From: Actinomycetota bacterium
GTDB taxonomy: Bacteria > Actinomycetota > Acidimicrobiia > Acidimicrobiales > JACCXE01
Reading direction: 5' to 3'
DNA length: 17,104 nt
Assembly (NCBI GenBank): GCA_013697265.1
Contig: JACCXE010000112.1
Coordinates: 1-17,104 of the forward strand
Below are positions 1-7,111 of the stretch, in pieces. Position 1 is the first letter of the stretch; every line of letters begins with the position of its first letter. Position numbers and translations under genes: made by a program. Under the pieces are notes generated by a model. It was not told the DNA's origin. It saw only the letters and a program-made list of their open reading frames with translations, and made no database searches.

Positions 1-261
1 GTGCAGGTCGTTGCGCGTGTTGGGCATGTGCGAGATGGTCTCGGCCTGCGTGATCGTGTCGAGCTCGCGGCCCATGTAGAGCTGCACCGACACGTTCGTG
101 GTCGGTTCGAGGCGCGCCCCGAACTTCGACGTGGTGCGCCTGATGCCCTTGGCCACCGCGCGCACTCGGCCGTGCGCCTCGGTCATGAGCGTGACGATGC
201 GGTCGGCTTCGCCCAGCGGCATCGTCCGCAGCACGACGGCGCGATCGCTGTAGTGCTTCAT
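1..261 (-). CDS. recO: DNA repair protein RecO, N-terminal part (runs off left edge)
   Basis: The frame is open from an ATG at 261 to the window edge (87 codons), so the gene is partial with its 3' end outside. The product begins MKHYSDRAVVLRTMPLGEAD and continues with a segment reading RAVAKGIRRTTSKFGARLEP, then a 'tqaE'-like stretch (TITQAETIS). This is the RecO N-terminal OB-fold signature. RecO works with RecR (and RecF) to load RecA on SSB-coated single-stranded DNA in the cytoplasm. It lies directly downstream of uppS in the same direction, 74 nt away, the same pairing as in many actinobacteria. A perfect 10-bp hairpin sits just before the start codon. Family assignment is firm; the zinc and C-terminal helical region cannot be seen. 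Confidence 0.9.
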   Translation of the reverse strand, partial: MKHYSDRAVVLRTMPLGEADRIVTLMTEAHGRVRAVAKGIRRTTSKFGARLEPTTNVSVQLYMGRELDTITQAETISHMPNTRNDLH

Positions 262-263
262 TC

Positions 264-286
264 CGCCACCATCGAAGATGGTGGCG
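264..286 (-). promoter_or_regulatory. Perfect 10-bp hairpin immediately upstream of recO
   Basis: The arms CGCCACCATC (264-273) and GATGGTGGCG (277-286) are exact reverse complements around a 3-nt loop. On the recO strand the stem ends two bases before the recO ATG, so it would bury the region where a ribosome binding site should be. There is no following T run, so a classic intrinsic terminator for uppS is unlikely. It could be a translation-control hairpin for recO or a processing or stop signal between uppS and recO. The structure is visible in the sequence; the function is inferred. Confidence 0.5.
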
Positions 287-335
287 ATGAAGCGTGCGCA
301 GCATCCATGATTCGCTCGCTTATCGCTCGCTCACG

Positions 336-1061
336 TCAGCGTGCCCCGCCGAAAAGTCGCTCGCGCCGCTGGTACTCGCGCACCGCGTCGAACAGGTTCT
401 CGCGCCGAAAGTCCGGCCAAAACACCTCGGTGAACACCAACTCGCTGTAGGCCAGCTCCCACAGCAAGAAGTTGCTGATGCGGAACTCGCCCGACGTACG
501 CACCATCAGATCCGGGTCGGGCATGCCCTTCACGTACATACGGTCGCGGATCGTCTTCTCGTCGATCTTGTCGGGCTTGACGCCCTCGGCCGCGATCTGG
601 CGAACGGCGTCGACGATCTCGGCCCGTCCCCCGTAGTTGAACGCGATCGTCAGCGTCATCGTCTTGTTGTTCCTGGTCAGATCGACGGCCTCGTCCATGC
701 GCTTCAACAACCGCTTCGGAACCCGCCAGTCCCGCCGGCCCGCGAAGGTGATGCGGACGTCGCGTCCGTGAAGCTCATCGCGGCGGTCGGTGAGGATCCT
801 CTCGTTGAAGTTCATGAGGTAGCGAACCTCGTCGAGGGGCCGCTTCCAGTTCTCGGTTGAAAAGGCGTAGACGGTCAACCACTGCAATCCGAGTTCGAGC
901 GCGCCGTCGACAGTGTCGAACAACGCCTCCTCGCCAGCGGCGTGACCCTCGGTACGAGGCAGGCCGCGTTTGGTGGCCCAGCGACCGTTGCCGTCCATCA
1001 CGCACGCGACGTGGCGCGGGATCCGTTTCGGATCGATCCCCTTCGGCAGTCGCTTCGGCAC
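336..1061 (-). CDS. uppS: Isoprenyl transferase / undecaprenyl diphosphate synthase (UppS)
   Basis: Cis-prenyltransferase that condenses isopentenyl diphosphate onto an allylic diphosphate to make the polyprenyl carrier lipid for peptidoglycan and other wall polymers. The hallmark VMDGNGRWA lies at residues 21-29 (catalytic Asp23, diphosphate-binding loop), followed by EGHAAG (His40), AFSTENWKRP (66-75) and the C-terminal RTSGEFRISNF (about 188-198), whose arginines bind the IPP diphosphate. I chose the GTG at 1061 (241 aa). It is preceded by a -10-like TACCGT at 1073-1068 spaced 6 nt away, as in leaderless transcripts, and it avoids overlap with the divergent oxidase gene. The reading frame remains open to a TTG at 1106 (256 aa), which would overlap that gene. 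The start is therefore less certain than the identity. recO follows downstream. Confidence 0.93.
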   Translation of the reverse strand: MPKRLPKGIDPKRIPRHVACVMDGNGRWATKRGLPRTEGHAAGEEALFDTVDGALELGLQWLTVYAFSTENWKRPLDEVRYLMNFNERILTDRRDELHGRDVRITFAGRRDWRVPKRLLKRMDEAVDLTRNNKTMTLTIAFNYGGRAEIVDAVRQIAAEGVKPDKIDEKTIRDRMYVKGMPDPDLMVRTSGEFRISNFLLWELAYSELVFTEVFWPDFRRENLFDAVREYQRRERLFGGAR

Positions 1062-1096
1062 GTAGTGACGGTAGCGGAGGCCCGTACGCTGTTTGG
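1062..1096. promoter_or_regulatory. Divergent, apparently leaderless promoter pair between uppS and the FAD-linked oxidase gene
   Basis: On the minus strand TACCGT (1073-1068) stands 6 nt before the GTG at 1061. On the plus strand TACGCT (1085-1090) stands 6 nt before the GTG at 1097. Both fit the actinobacterial -10 pattern TANNNT with transcription starting at or next to the first base of the start codon. The two -10 boxes are only 11 bp apart, so the -35 regions would lie over each other and over the opposite gene, which could make the promoters mutually exclusive. Positions are seen directly; promoter activity is inferred. Confidence 0.5.
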
Positions 1097-2455
1097 GTGA
1101 GCGCAATCGAGGGCCTGCTGGCAGCCTTGCCGGCTGATCGGGTCGTCACCGACCCCGACGTGATGGACCAGTACCGCCACGATCGCGCCCTCACCGCTAC
1201 CGCGGGCAAGCCGCTCGCCGTAGTGCGGGCGCAGTGCGTCGACGACGTTGTTGCCACCCTCGAATTGGCGACGGCGACGAACACCCCCGTCGTCACCCGC
1301 GGCGCAGGCACCGGGTTGGCCGGTGGCGCGAACGCGATCGACGGTTGCATCGTGTTGTCGACCGCGGCGATGAACCGGATCTTGTCGATCGACGTCGGGC
1401 AACGAACTGCGACGGTGGAACCCGGGGTACTGAACGGGGACCTCGCCACTGCGGTCGCCGAACGCGGGCTTTGGTACGCGCCGGACCCGTCCTCACGAGC
1501 GATCTGCTCGATCGGCGGCAACGTGGCCACGAACGCGGGCGGTGCGTGCTGCGTGAAGTACGGCGTCACCGGCGACCACGTGCTCGCGTTGAAGGCGGTG
1601 CTGGCCAACGGCACCGTGATCAACACGGGCAGCTCGGTGCGCAAAAACGTGGCCGGCCTCGACCTGACGAAAATCCTGATCGGATCGGAAGGCACGCTGG
1701 CGGTCGTGGTCGAAGTGACAGTGCGGTTGCGGCCTGCACCGCGCCCTCCGTCGACACTGGTGGCGATCTTTCCGTCCTGCGAGGCGGCGGGCGCGGCGGT
1801 GATCGCGATCGACGCCGTTGCCGAGTTCTCGTTGGTCGAGGTGATGGACCGCACCACGATCAACGCGGTCGAAGACCACCTGACGATGGGCCTCGACCGC
1901 AGCGCCGGCGCACTGCTCGTGGTGCAAAGCGACAGCGCGTGCGCCTACGACGACGTGGTCGCCGCCGACGAGGTGTGCGTCGCGCTCGGCGCGAGCTATA
2001 CCGCGGCCACCGCCGATGTGACAGAGGGCGCGGCGATCTTGCACGCGCGCCATAGCGCCATCCCGGCCCTCGAGCGGTCAGGGGCGACGTTGCTCGACGA
2101 CGTCGGAGTGCCCAAGCCCCGCCTCGCCGAGTTGATCGCGGGCGTCGAAGCGATCGCGACCGCGCGCAACCTCACCATCGCGACCTTCGGCCACGCGGGC
2201 GACGGCAACCTGCACCCCACAATCGTCTACGACCCCGCCGATCCGATCGCATTCGAGACCGCCAAGACCGCGTTCGGCGAGATCCTCGATGTCGCCCTCG
2301 CGCTCGGCGGCACCATCACCGGTGAGCACGGCGTCGGACAGATCAAGCGAGCGTGGCTTCCGTCCCAAGTCGGCGAGACCGAACGCGCCCTCATGGACGG
2401 CATCCGACGCGTGTTCGACCCCAGCGGCATTCTCAACCCCGGCAAGGCGACGTAA
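1097..2455 (+). CDS. FAD-linked oxidase, GlcD / D-lactate dehydrogenase type
   Basis: The 452-aa product matches the glycolate oxidase subunit GlcD and D-lactate dehydrogenase family (VAO/PCMH-type FAD-binding fold). The FAD-binding half shows VVTRGAGTGLAGGA (65-78), PGVLNGDL (109-116), SSRAICSIGGNVATNAGG (132-149) and LIGSEGTLAVV (194-204). The C-terminal cap domain shows FGHAGDGNLHP (364-374) and GEHGVGQIKR (409-418), with the usual FDPSGILNPGK ending. Such enzymes oxidise a 2-hydroxy acid and pass electrons to a quinone or carrier. The exact substrate cannot be read from sequence, and no GlcE or GlcF (Fe-S) partner gene is adjacent. The GTG at 1097 was chosen because the family N-terminus starts there and a -10-like box lies 6 nt upstream. 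An NDH-2 gene follows after a 148-bp gap. Confidence 0.88.
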   Translation: MSAIEGLLAALPADRVVTDPDVMDQYRHDRALTATAGKPLAVVRAQCVDDVVATLELATATNTPVVTRGAGTGLAGGANAIDGCIVLSTAAMNRILSIDVGQRTATVEPGVLNGDLATAVAERGLWYAPDPSSRAICSIGGNVATNAGGACCVKYGVTGDHVLALKAVLANGTVINTGSSVRKNVAGLDLTKILIGSEGTLAVVVEVTVRLRPAPRPPSTLVAIFPSCEAAGAAVIAIDAVAEFSLVEVMDRTTINAVEDHLTMGLDRSAGALLVVQSDSACAYDDVVAADEVCVALGASYTAATADVTEGAAILHARHSAIPALERSGATLLDDVGVPKPRLAELIAGVEAIATARNLTIATFGHAGDGNLHPTIVYDPADPIAFETAKTAFGEILDVALALGGTITGEHGVGQIKRAWLPSQVGETERALMDGIRRVFDPSGILNPGKAT

Positions 2456-2475
2456 CCCCCGAACCCAAACCCCCG

Positions 2476-2548
2476 CGTTCTGCGCCACCAAAATGCCGTG
2501 ACTCGCTTGTCGGGACGCGAAATCGGGGAATTTTGGTGGCGCAGAACG
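2476..2548. repeat. 19-bp perfect inverted repeat between oxidase and NDH-2 genes
   Basis: The left arm CGTTCTGCGCCACCAAAAT (2476-2494) and right arm ATTTTGGTGGCGCAGAACG (2530-2548) are exact reverse complements around a 35-nt spacer. The stem is long for an intergenic hairpin. It may terminate transcription of the oxidase gene, since many high-GC actinobacterial terminators lack a T tract. It may instead be one copy of a dispersed palindromic repeat. No second copy was noticed in this window. Confidence 0.6.
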
Positions 2549-2564
2549 GGAGGTTGGCGGTAGC

Positions 2565-2582
2565 TTGTGAAAGCATTCACAA
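2565..2582. promoter_or_regulatory. Rex-type operator palindrome upstream of NDH-2
   Basis: TTGTGAAAGCATTCACAA is a palindrome with 7-bp arms TTGTGAA and TTCACAA around AGCA. It matches the published Rex (NADH/NAD+-sensing repressor) consensus TTGTGAA-N4-TTCACAA in every fixed position. It also satisfies the CRP/GlxR core TGTGA-N6-TCACA, so a cAMP-receptor-type regulator is a real alternative. It lies 21 nt before the NDH-2 ATG and overlaps a possible -10 (TAGCTT, 2561-2566), a position suited to repression. NADH dehydrogenase genes are established Rex targets in other Gram-positive bacteria. The binding protein itself is not encoded in this window. Confidence 0.65.
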
Positions 2583-2590
2583 GGTTGAAG

Positions 2591-2596
2591 AGGAGG
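2591..2596 (+). promoter_or_regulatory. Strong Shine-Dalgarno for NDH-2
   Basis: AGGAGG lies 7 nt before the ATG at 2604. It is the clearest ribosome binding site in the window, where most other starts lack one, and it fixes the NDH-2 start. Confidence 0.8.
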
Positions 2597-2603
2597 ACGG
2601 GTT

Positions 2604-3905
2604 ATGCATCAGTACGACGTCCTGGTGGTTGGCGGTGGGTTCGGCGGCGCGTTTGCGGCCCGACGCCTTGAGCACCTATTCAAAGGACGAGGCGAGCGGG
2701 TACTGCTCGTGGCCGAGGAAAACTTCTTCCTCTTCTCGCCCCTGTTGCCCGAGGCGGCGTCGGGCACCCTCGAACCGCGCCATGCCGTGATCCCGCTGCG
2801 CGAGTTCCTCCCCCGCACCACCGTGCTGACCGGCGAGGTGACGTCACTCGACGTTGCCGGTCGCCGCGCCAAAGCGGTCGACCTCAACGGCCACTCGCAC
2901 GAGATCGCGTTCCGCGCGCTGATCTTGTCTCCCGGTTCGCGTCCGACCACCCGATCGATCCCGGGTCTGGCCGAGCACGCCGTGGGCTTCAAGACGCTCG
3001 CCGACGCGATCTGGTTGCGCAACCACGTGCTGCGCCAGCTCGAAGCGGCCGACGCCACCGACGACCTCGAACTTCGCCGGCAACTCCTGAGCTTCACGTT
3101 CATCGGCGGCGGGTACTCGGGCGTCGAGGCATTGGCCGAACTCGAGTCCCTGACGCGCGACGCGATGAAGCGCGCCTACCCCAAGCTTCGGCCCTCCGAC
3201 ATGCGCTGGGTGCTGGTGGAAGCAGCCGATTCCCTGCTGCCCGGCCTCGACGTGCGCCTGTCGCGCTACGCCGAGCGAGCACTGCGCAAGAAGGGCATCG
3301 AGTTGCACCTGTCGACGCAAGTGAGCAGTTGCGAGGGCGGACGGGTGACGCTGAGCGACGCCACGGTCGCGGCCTATGCGTCGGGCACCATCGTCTGGAC
3401 CGCCGGCCAACGCCCGAACGAACTGGCCCGCGAGTCGGGCCTCGAGGTCGACGACCGCGGCCGGGTACCCGTCGACCCCTACCTGCGCGTCGCGGGCGTG
3501 GCCGACACGTTCGCGATCGGCGACGGCGCGGCGGTGCCCGACCCCGCCGGCACAGGTCGGCCGTGTCCGCCGACCGCGCAACACGCGCTGCGCCAAGGGA
3601 TCGTCGCCGCGAACAACGTGGCCGCCGCGCTCGGCGTCGGTGACGCGACGCCGTTCCGGTACCGAAACCGCGGGCTCGCGGTGACGCTGGGCCGCAACCA
3701 AGGGGTCGCCCAGGTGAAGCGGCTGACCTTCACCGGCCCCCTGGCCTGGTTCATGGGCCGCTCGTACCATCTGCTGATGATGCCGGGCCTCGCTCGCAAG
3801 TCCCGTGTGGTGAGCGACTGGACGATCTCGTTGTTCTTCCCCCGCGACGTGTCGCAACTGGGCGGGTTGGGTCGACCCACGCCGCTGCCGCCGCCCGAGG
3901 GGTAA
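2604..3905 (+). CDS. ndh: Type II NADH:quinone oxidoreductase (NDH-2)
   Basis: The 433-aa single-subunit, non-proton-pumping flavoenzyme oxidises NADH and reduces membrane quinone on the cytoplasmic face. The N-terminal FAD dinucleotide fold VVGGGFGGA is at residues 8-16. The second (NADH-binding) Rossmann motif FIGGGYSGVE is at 166-175, the FAD-contacting FAIGDGAA at 303-310, and the quinone-site motif AQHALRQG at 325-332. The C-terminus holds an amphipathic membrane-anchor stretch (about 387-420) with SDWTISLFFPRD, typical of the family. Length fits the family (about 400-450). The start is set by an AGGAGG site. A Rex-like operator overlaps its likely promoter, suggesting induction when NADH rises. 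The dinG gene follows 39 bp downstream with its own -10-like box. Other pyridine nucleotide-disulphide oxidoreductases are less likely given the C-terminal anchor. Confidence 0.9.
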   Translation: MHQYDVLVVGGGFGGAFAARRLEHLFKGRGERVLLVAEENFFLFSPLLPEAASGTLEPRHAVIPLREFLPRTTVLTGEVTSLDVAGRRAKAVDLNGHSHEIAFRALILSPGSRPTTRSIPGLAEHAVGFKTLADAIWLRNHVLRQLEAADATDDLELRRQLLSFTFIGGGYSGVEALAELESLTRDAMKRAYPKLRPSDMRWVLVEAADSLLPGLDVRLSRYAERALRKKGIELHLSTQVSSCEGGRVTLSDATVAAYASGTIVWTAGQRPNELARESGLEVDDRGRVPVDPYLRVAGVADTFAIGDGAAVPDPAGTGRPCPPTAQHALRQGIVAANNVAAALGVGDATPFRYRNRGLAVTLGRNQGVAQVKRLTFTGPLAWFMGRSYHLLMMPGLARKSRVVSDWTISLFFPRDVSQLGGLGRPTPLPPPEG

Positions 3906-3930
3906 GCGCGGCCACGCCACACCCGTCCCG

Positions 3931-3936
3931 TAGGGT
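3931..3936 (+). promoter_or_regulatory. Possible -10 element for the DinG-like helicase gene
   Basis: TAGGGT lies 8 nt before the ATG at 3945 and fits TANNNT, compatible with a very short or absent leader. No Shine-Dalgarno is seen in the 39-bp gap, which supports a leaderless transcript. This is a weak motif on its own. Confidence 0.35.
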
Positions 3937-3944
3937 CGGAACCG

Positions 3945-5828
3945 ATGGGCGGAGAAGCACTGGTCGGCGCGCTTGCGCACGTAATCGCGCGCCTGCCCGG
4001 CGGGGGCGAAGTACGCCAGGGCCAGGTCGACATGGCCGTCGCGGTGGAACACGCGATCGACGGGCGCCGGCACCTCATCGTGCAGGCCGGCACCGGCACC
4101 GGTAAGTCACTCGCCTATCTCGTGCCCGCGATCCTGAGCGGGTCCAAGGTGGTGGTGTCGACGGCAACGAAAGCCCTGCAAGATCAACTCGGGGGAAAAG
4201 ATCTGCCTTTCCTCCAGAAGACGCTGCCAACCCCGTTCGAGTTCGCCGTGCTCAAAGGTCGTTCGAACTATCTGTGCCAGCAGCGAGCCAAAGAGGTGGC
4301 GGGCGGCGACGGGCAGATGCAACTCGACGACGTCGAGGCCACGGGGTCGCTGGCCAAAGAGATCGTGAAGCTGGTCGAGTGGGGTCGCACCACGAAGTCG
4401 GGTGACCGTTCCGACCTGCCGTTCGAACCCAAGGCCCGGTCGTGGTCGATGCTGAGCGTGAGCGGCATGGAGTGCCCGGGGGCCACCAAGTGCCCGTCGG
4501 GCGACAGCTGTTTCGCCGAGAAGGCGCGCGTCGCCGCGCAAGAGGCCGACGTCGTCGTGGTCAACACCCATCTCTACGGCAGCCACCTGGCCAGCGACGG
4601 CCACGTGCTGCCCGAACACGACGTCGTGATCTTCGACGAGGCCCACGAACTGGAGGACATTGCCGCGTCCGCCCTCGGTCTCGAGATGACCAGCGGCCGG
4701 TTTAGTTCGCTGGCCCGCAACGCCCGGCGCCTCGTCGGCCAGACCGATCCGTCCACCATCGACGAACTCATTGCCGCGGGCGACCGATTAGAGCGCGCCC
4801 TCGAGCCGTACCGCAACCAGCGGTTGGTCGGTGAACTGCCGACCGAACTAACCGAGGTGTTGACGCTTGGCATCGAACGAACGCAGGCGTTGCTGAGTTC
4901 GATCAAGTCCGTGCCCGACGACGACGCCGGTAAGCCCCGCGTCCAACAAGCCGCGGGCCATCTCGCCGGCGATCTCGGGATGGTGCGCGACGTCCGCGAG
5001 AGCCACGTCCGCTGGGTCGAGGGCCCCGCGCACGCGCCGGTGCTCAAGGTCGCGCCGATCGACGTGGGCGGCGCGCTGGCCGAGGCGCTGTGGCCCGACC
5101 ACACCGCGATCCTCACGAGCGCCACGATCCCTTCCGGCCTCGGTGGCCGGGTCGGCATCAAAGACGACGACCACGACGAACTCGACGCGGGCAGCCCCTT
5201 CGACTTCGAAAGCCAGGGCCTGCTCTATTGCGCCACCCACCTGCCCGACCCTCGTAACCCGAAATACCGCGACTCGCTTCACGACGAGTTGGCGTTTCTC
5301 ATCCAGGCCGCGGGCGGCCGCACGCTGGCCTTGTTCACCAGTTGGAAGTCGATGGAACTCGCGGCCGAAGCCATGCGCGATCGGCTGGACGTGCCGATCC
5401 TGGCCCAGGGCGATTTGCCCAAACCCAAGCTTGTGGCCGAGTTCGAACGCGACGAGGCCGCGTGCCTGTTCGCAACCATGGGTTACTGGCAGGGCGTCGA
5501 CGTGCCCGGCCGCACACTCAGCATGGTCACGATCGACCGGCTGCCGTTCCCCCGGCCCGACGAGCCCCTGCTCATGGCCCGGCGCGACCGCGCCGGGCCC
5601 GCCGCCTTCCGCGTGATCGACCTACCGCGGGCGGCCACACTGCTCGCCCAAGGCGCGGGGCGACTGATTCGCACCGCCACCGATCACGGGGTGGTGGCCG
5701 TGCTCGACTCGCGTCTCGCTACCGCGAACTATCGCTGGCAGTTGATCAACGCGCTGCCGCCCATGCGGCGCACCAAGGAACGCGACGAGGTCGCCTCGTT
5801 CCTACGCACGTATCACGAAGGCACGTAG
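3945..5828 (+). CDS. dinG: DinG/XPD-family Fe-S ATP-dependent DNA helicase
   Basis: The 627-aa superfamily 2 helicase of the DinG/YoaA type unwinds DNA 5'-to-3' and helps clear R-loops and replication or repair intermediates. Walker A is AGTGTGKS (48-55), motif Ia is STATKALQDQL (72-82), and four cysteines at 111, 177, 183 and 189 have the arrangement of a [4Fe-4S] cluster domain. The DEAH box is FDEAHELED (230-238). Later motifs are LTSATIP, LFTSWKSM, MGYWQGVDVPG, RLPFPRPDEP and the arginine-finger motif AQGAGRLIRTATDHG, which also covers motif VI. All key residues are present, so it should be active. It has no exonuclease domain, unlike some Firmicutes DinG proteins. Its 3' end overlaps the tail of a convergent DUF2087 gene by 16 bp. 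Name confidence is moderate because DinG and YoaA paralogues cannot be separated here. Confidence 0.9.
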   Translation: MGGEALVGALAHVIARLPGGGEVRQGQVDMAVAVEHAIDGRRHLIVQAGTGTGKSLAYLVPAILSGSKVVVSTATKALQDQLGGKDLPFLQKTLPTPFEFAVLKGRSNYLCQQRAKEVAGGDGQMQLDDVEATGSLAKEIVKLVEWGRTTKSGDRSDLPFEPKARSWSMLSVSGMECPGATKCPSGDSCFAEKARVAAQEADVVVVNTHLYGSHLASDGHVLPEHDVVIFDEAHELEDIAASALGLEMTSGRFSSLARNARRLVGQTDPSTIDELIAAGDRLERALEPYRNQRLVGELPTELTEVLTLGIERTQALLSSIKSVPDDDAGKPRVQQAAGHLAGDLGMVRDVRESHVRWVEGPAHAPVLKVAPIDVGGALAEALWPDHTAILTSATIPSGLGGRVGIKDDDHDELDAGSPFDFESQGLLYCATHLPDPRNPKYRDSLHDELAFLIQAAGGRTLALFTSWKSMELAAEAMRDRLDVPILAQGDLPKPKLVAEFERDEAACLFATMGYWQGVDVPGRTLSMVTIDRLPFPRPDEPLLMARRDRAGPAAFRVIDLPRAATLLAQGAGRLIRTATDHGVVAVLDSRLATANYRWQLINALPPMRRTKERDEVASFLRTYHEGT

Positions 5829-6118
5829 CTGCCGCCCACCCTCCAATACTGCGCGCCTTCGGGTGTGCGATCCATGAAACCCTCGTCGATCAGGTAGCGC
5901 CGCAACGCCGCGACATCGGGATGGAACACACGCAGCGCGTCGTTCACTTCGCGCTCGGAGTACTTCACCCCGGGTTGGAACTCTTGGGCCAAACGATCGA
6001 GCACGGGCAGCCGCTTGCCCCGACGGGCCGGTATCGAGACCAGTCGGCCGTCGCTGAACCAGCGTTCCAACATCACGGTATGCGGGTCCCGGCCATCGAG
6101 CAGTCGGAGCTGGGTCAC
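5813..6118 (-). CDS. DUF2087 domain protein
   Basis: This 101-aa protein is nearly all DUF2087: WFSDGRLVSIPARRGKRLPVL (hyphen-free core about residues 20-40), then GVKYSEREVNDAL and DVAALRRYLIDEGFMDRTPEG. The domain looks like a small winged-helix or DNA-binding fold and is sometimes fused to ArsR- or RNA polymerase-like regulators. Its function is not established, so it is best treated as a possible regulator. The start is the GTG at 6118 without a clear ribosome site; an ATG at 6073 would give a 15-residue shorter form that keeps the domain. It is the last gene of the long minus-strand series, 22 bp after the panE-like gene, and its end overlaps dinG tail-to-tail. Confidence 0.8.
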   Translation of the reverse strand: MTQLRLLDGRDPHTVMLERWFSDGRLVSIPARRGKRLPVLDRLAQEFQPGVKYSEREVNDALRVFHPDVAALRRYLIDEGFMDRTPEGAQYWRVGGSYVPS

Positions 6119-6140
6119 GAAACGAACGGTACCGACAGCG

Positions 6141-7109
6141 TCAAAGCATGGCCAGGATGTTTGACGGATCGAGCGACTCGGGCGGCAGGCCGTCGCGCGC
6201 GGCTTGGTTCGTGGTCCGTTGAAGCACTTCGTTTACCGGCGTCGGCACGCCGTGGCGTCGGCCAAGCGCCACAATCTCACCGTTGAGCCAGTTCGTCTCG
6301 ATCGTTCCGGTGCCCCGGGCCAAGCTCTGCCACGTGGAGCCGCCGGTGCGGGTCTTCCCCTCGATCGGCACCAACGTCATGATGTCGGCCCGCCGTTCCC
6401 GGTCTTCTTCTTCCGACGCGTAGTCGATACCGGCGGCGCGCAACACGGCCGTGCCCTCGTCGCGTGCGGCCCGGCGCAGGTCAGCCGCGGCCTCGCCCCC
6501 GAAACCGCACAACGCGATAACCGCGTTGGCCAGATTCATCAACAGCTTCGTGTACTTCCAGCGCATCACGTCGTCGCGCACGACGCAGTTGAAGCCGACC
6601 GCGTTCAGGGTGGCGACGATCGCGGCCGCGGTGTCGTCGTGGCCCGACGGATACCGCCCGACGTCGATCAAACCGGGGACGGGCCACGAGTGGGCCTGCA
6701 CCACGCCGGGCGAAAGGTGGCCGGCCGGCATCATCACCACCGCGCCGTAGGTGTTGGCGAAGAGGCGCAAAACGACACGCTCGTTGTCGACGCCGTTTTG
6801 CGCGCACACGACCGCGATCGACGGCGGGGCCGCCAACGCGAGGCCGCTGACCGCGTCGAGCGTGTCCTGCGACTTCACGGTGAGCAAGACCACGTCGTCT
6901 TCGCGCCAGCCGATGTCGTTGACGGACGTGACCACGGTCGGGAAGAACACGTCGGTTTGTTCGCCGTGCTGCAGCTTCAACCCGTCGGTCTGCATCGCGC
7001 CCGCGTGTTTGCCCCGGGCGATCAGGACGACGTCGCGTTCGGCCCGCGCCAACTGTGCGCCCACGACGCCGCCGATCGCCCCGGCACCGAAAATCACGAA
7101 GCGGGGCAC
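6141..7109 (-). CDS. panE: Ketopantoate reductase family protein (PanE/ApbA)
   Basis: The 322-aa product reduces 2-dehydropantoate to pantoate with NADPH in pantothenate/CoA synthesis if it is a true PanE. The N-terminal nucleotide fold has FGAGAIGGVVG (7-17). LTVKSQDT (76-83) and CAQNGVDNE (102-110) match family motifs. The catalytic lysine region reads KLLMN (Lys188, Asn192). The C-terminal substrate region has GGSTWQSLARG (257-266) and IETNWLNGEIV with Glu271 as the expected substrate-binding acid. The GTG at 7109 was chosen because it precedes the Rossmann fold and lies 2 nt after the era stop; a TTG two codons earlier is possible. No other pan gene is nearby, so a related 2-oxoacid reductase role cannot be excluded. 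Confidence 0.85.
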   Translation of the reverse strand: MPRFVIFGAGAIGGVVGAQLARAERDVVLIARGKHAGAMQTDGLKLQHGEQTDVFFPTVVTSVNDIGWREDDVVLLTVKSQDTLDAVSGLALAAPPSIAVVCAQNGVDNERVVLRLFANTYGAVVMMPAGHLSPGVVQAHSWPVPGLIDVGRYPSGHDDTAAAIVATLNAVGFNCVVRDDVMRWKYTKLLMNLANAVIALCGFGGEAAADLRRAARDEGTAVLRAAGIDYASEEEDRERRADIMTLVPIEGKTRTGGSTWQSLARGTGTIETNWLNGEIVALGRRHGVPTPVNEVLQRTTNQAARDGLPPESLDPSNILAML

Positions 7110-7111
7110 GG

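Noticed and set aside
775..1863. 362-codon minus-strand open frame opposite the FAD oxidase
   Set aside because: Low-complexity Ser/Ala/Thr-rich translation with no recognisable motif; it lies opposite a clear family protein and partly on uppS, so it is a high-GC shadow frame.
2844..4073. 409-codon minus-strand open frame opposite NDH-2
   Set aside because: Arg/Gly/His-rich shadow with no motif; NDH-2 on the other strand has all its family motifs.
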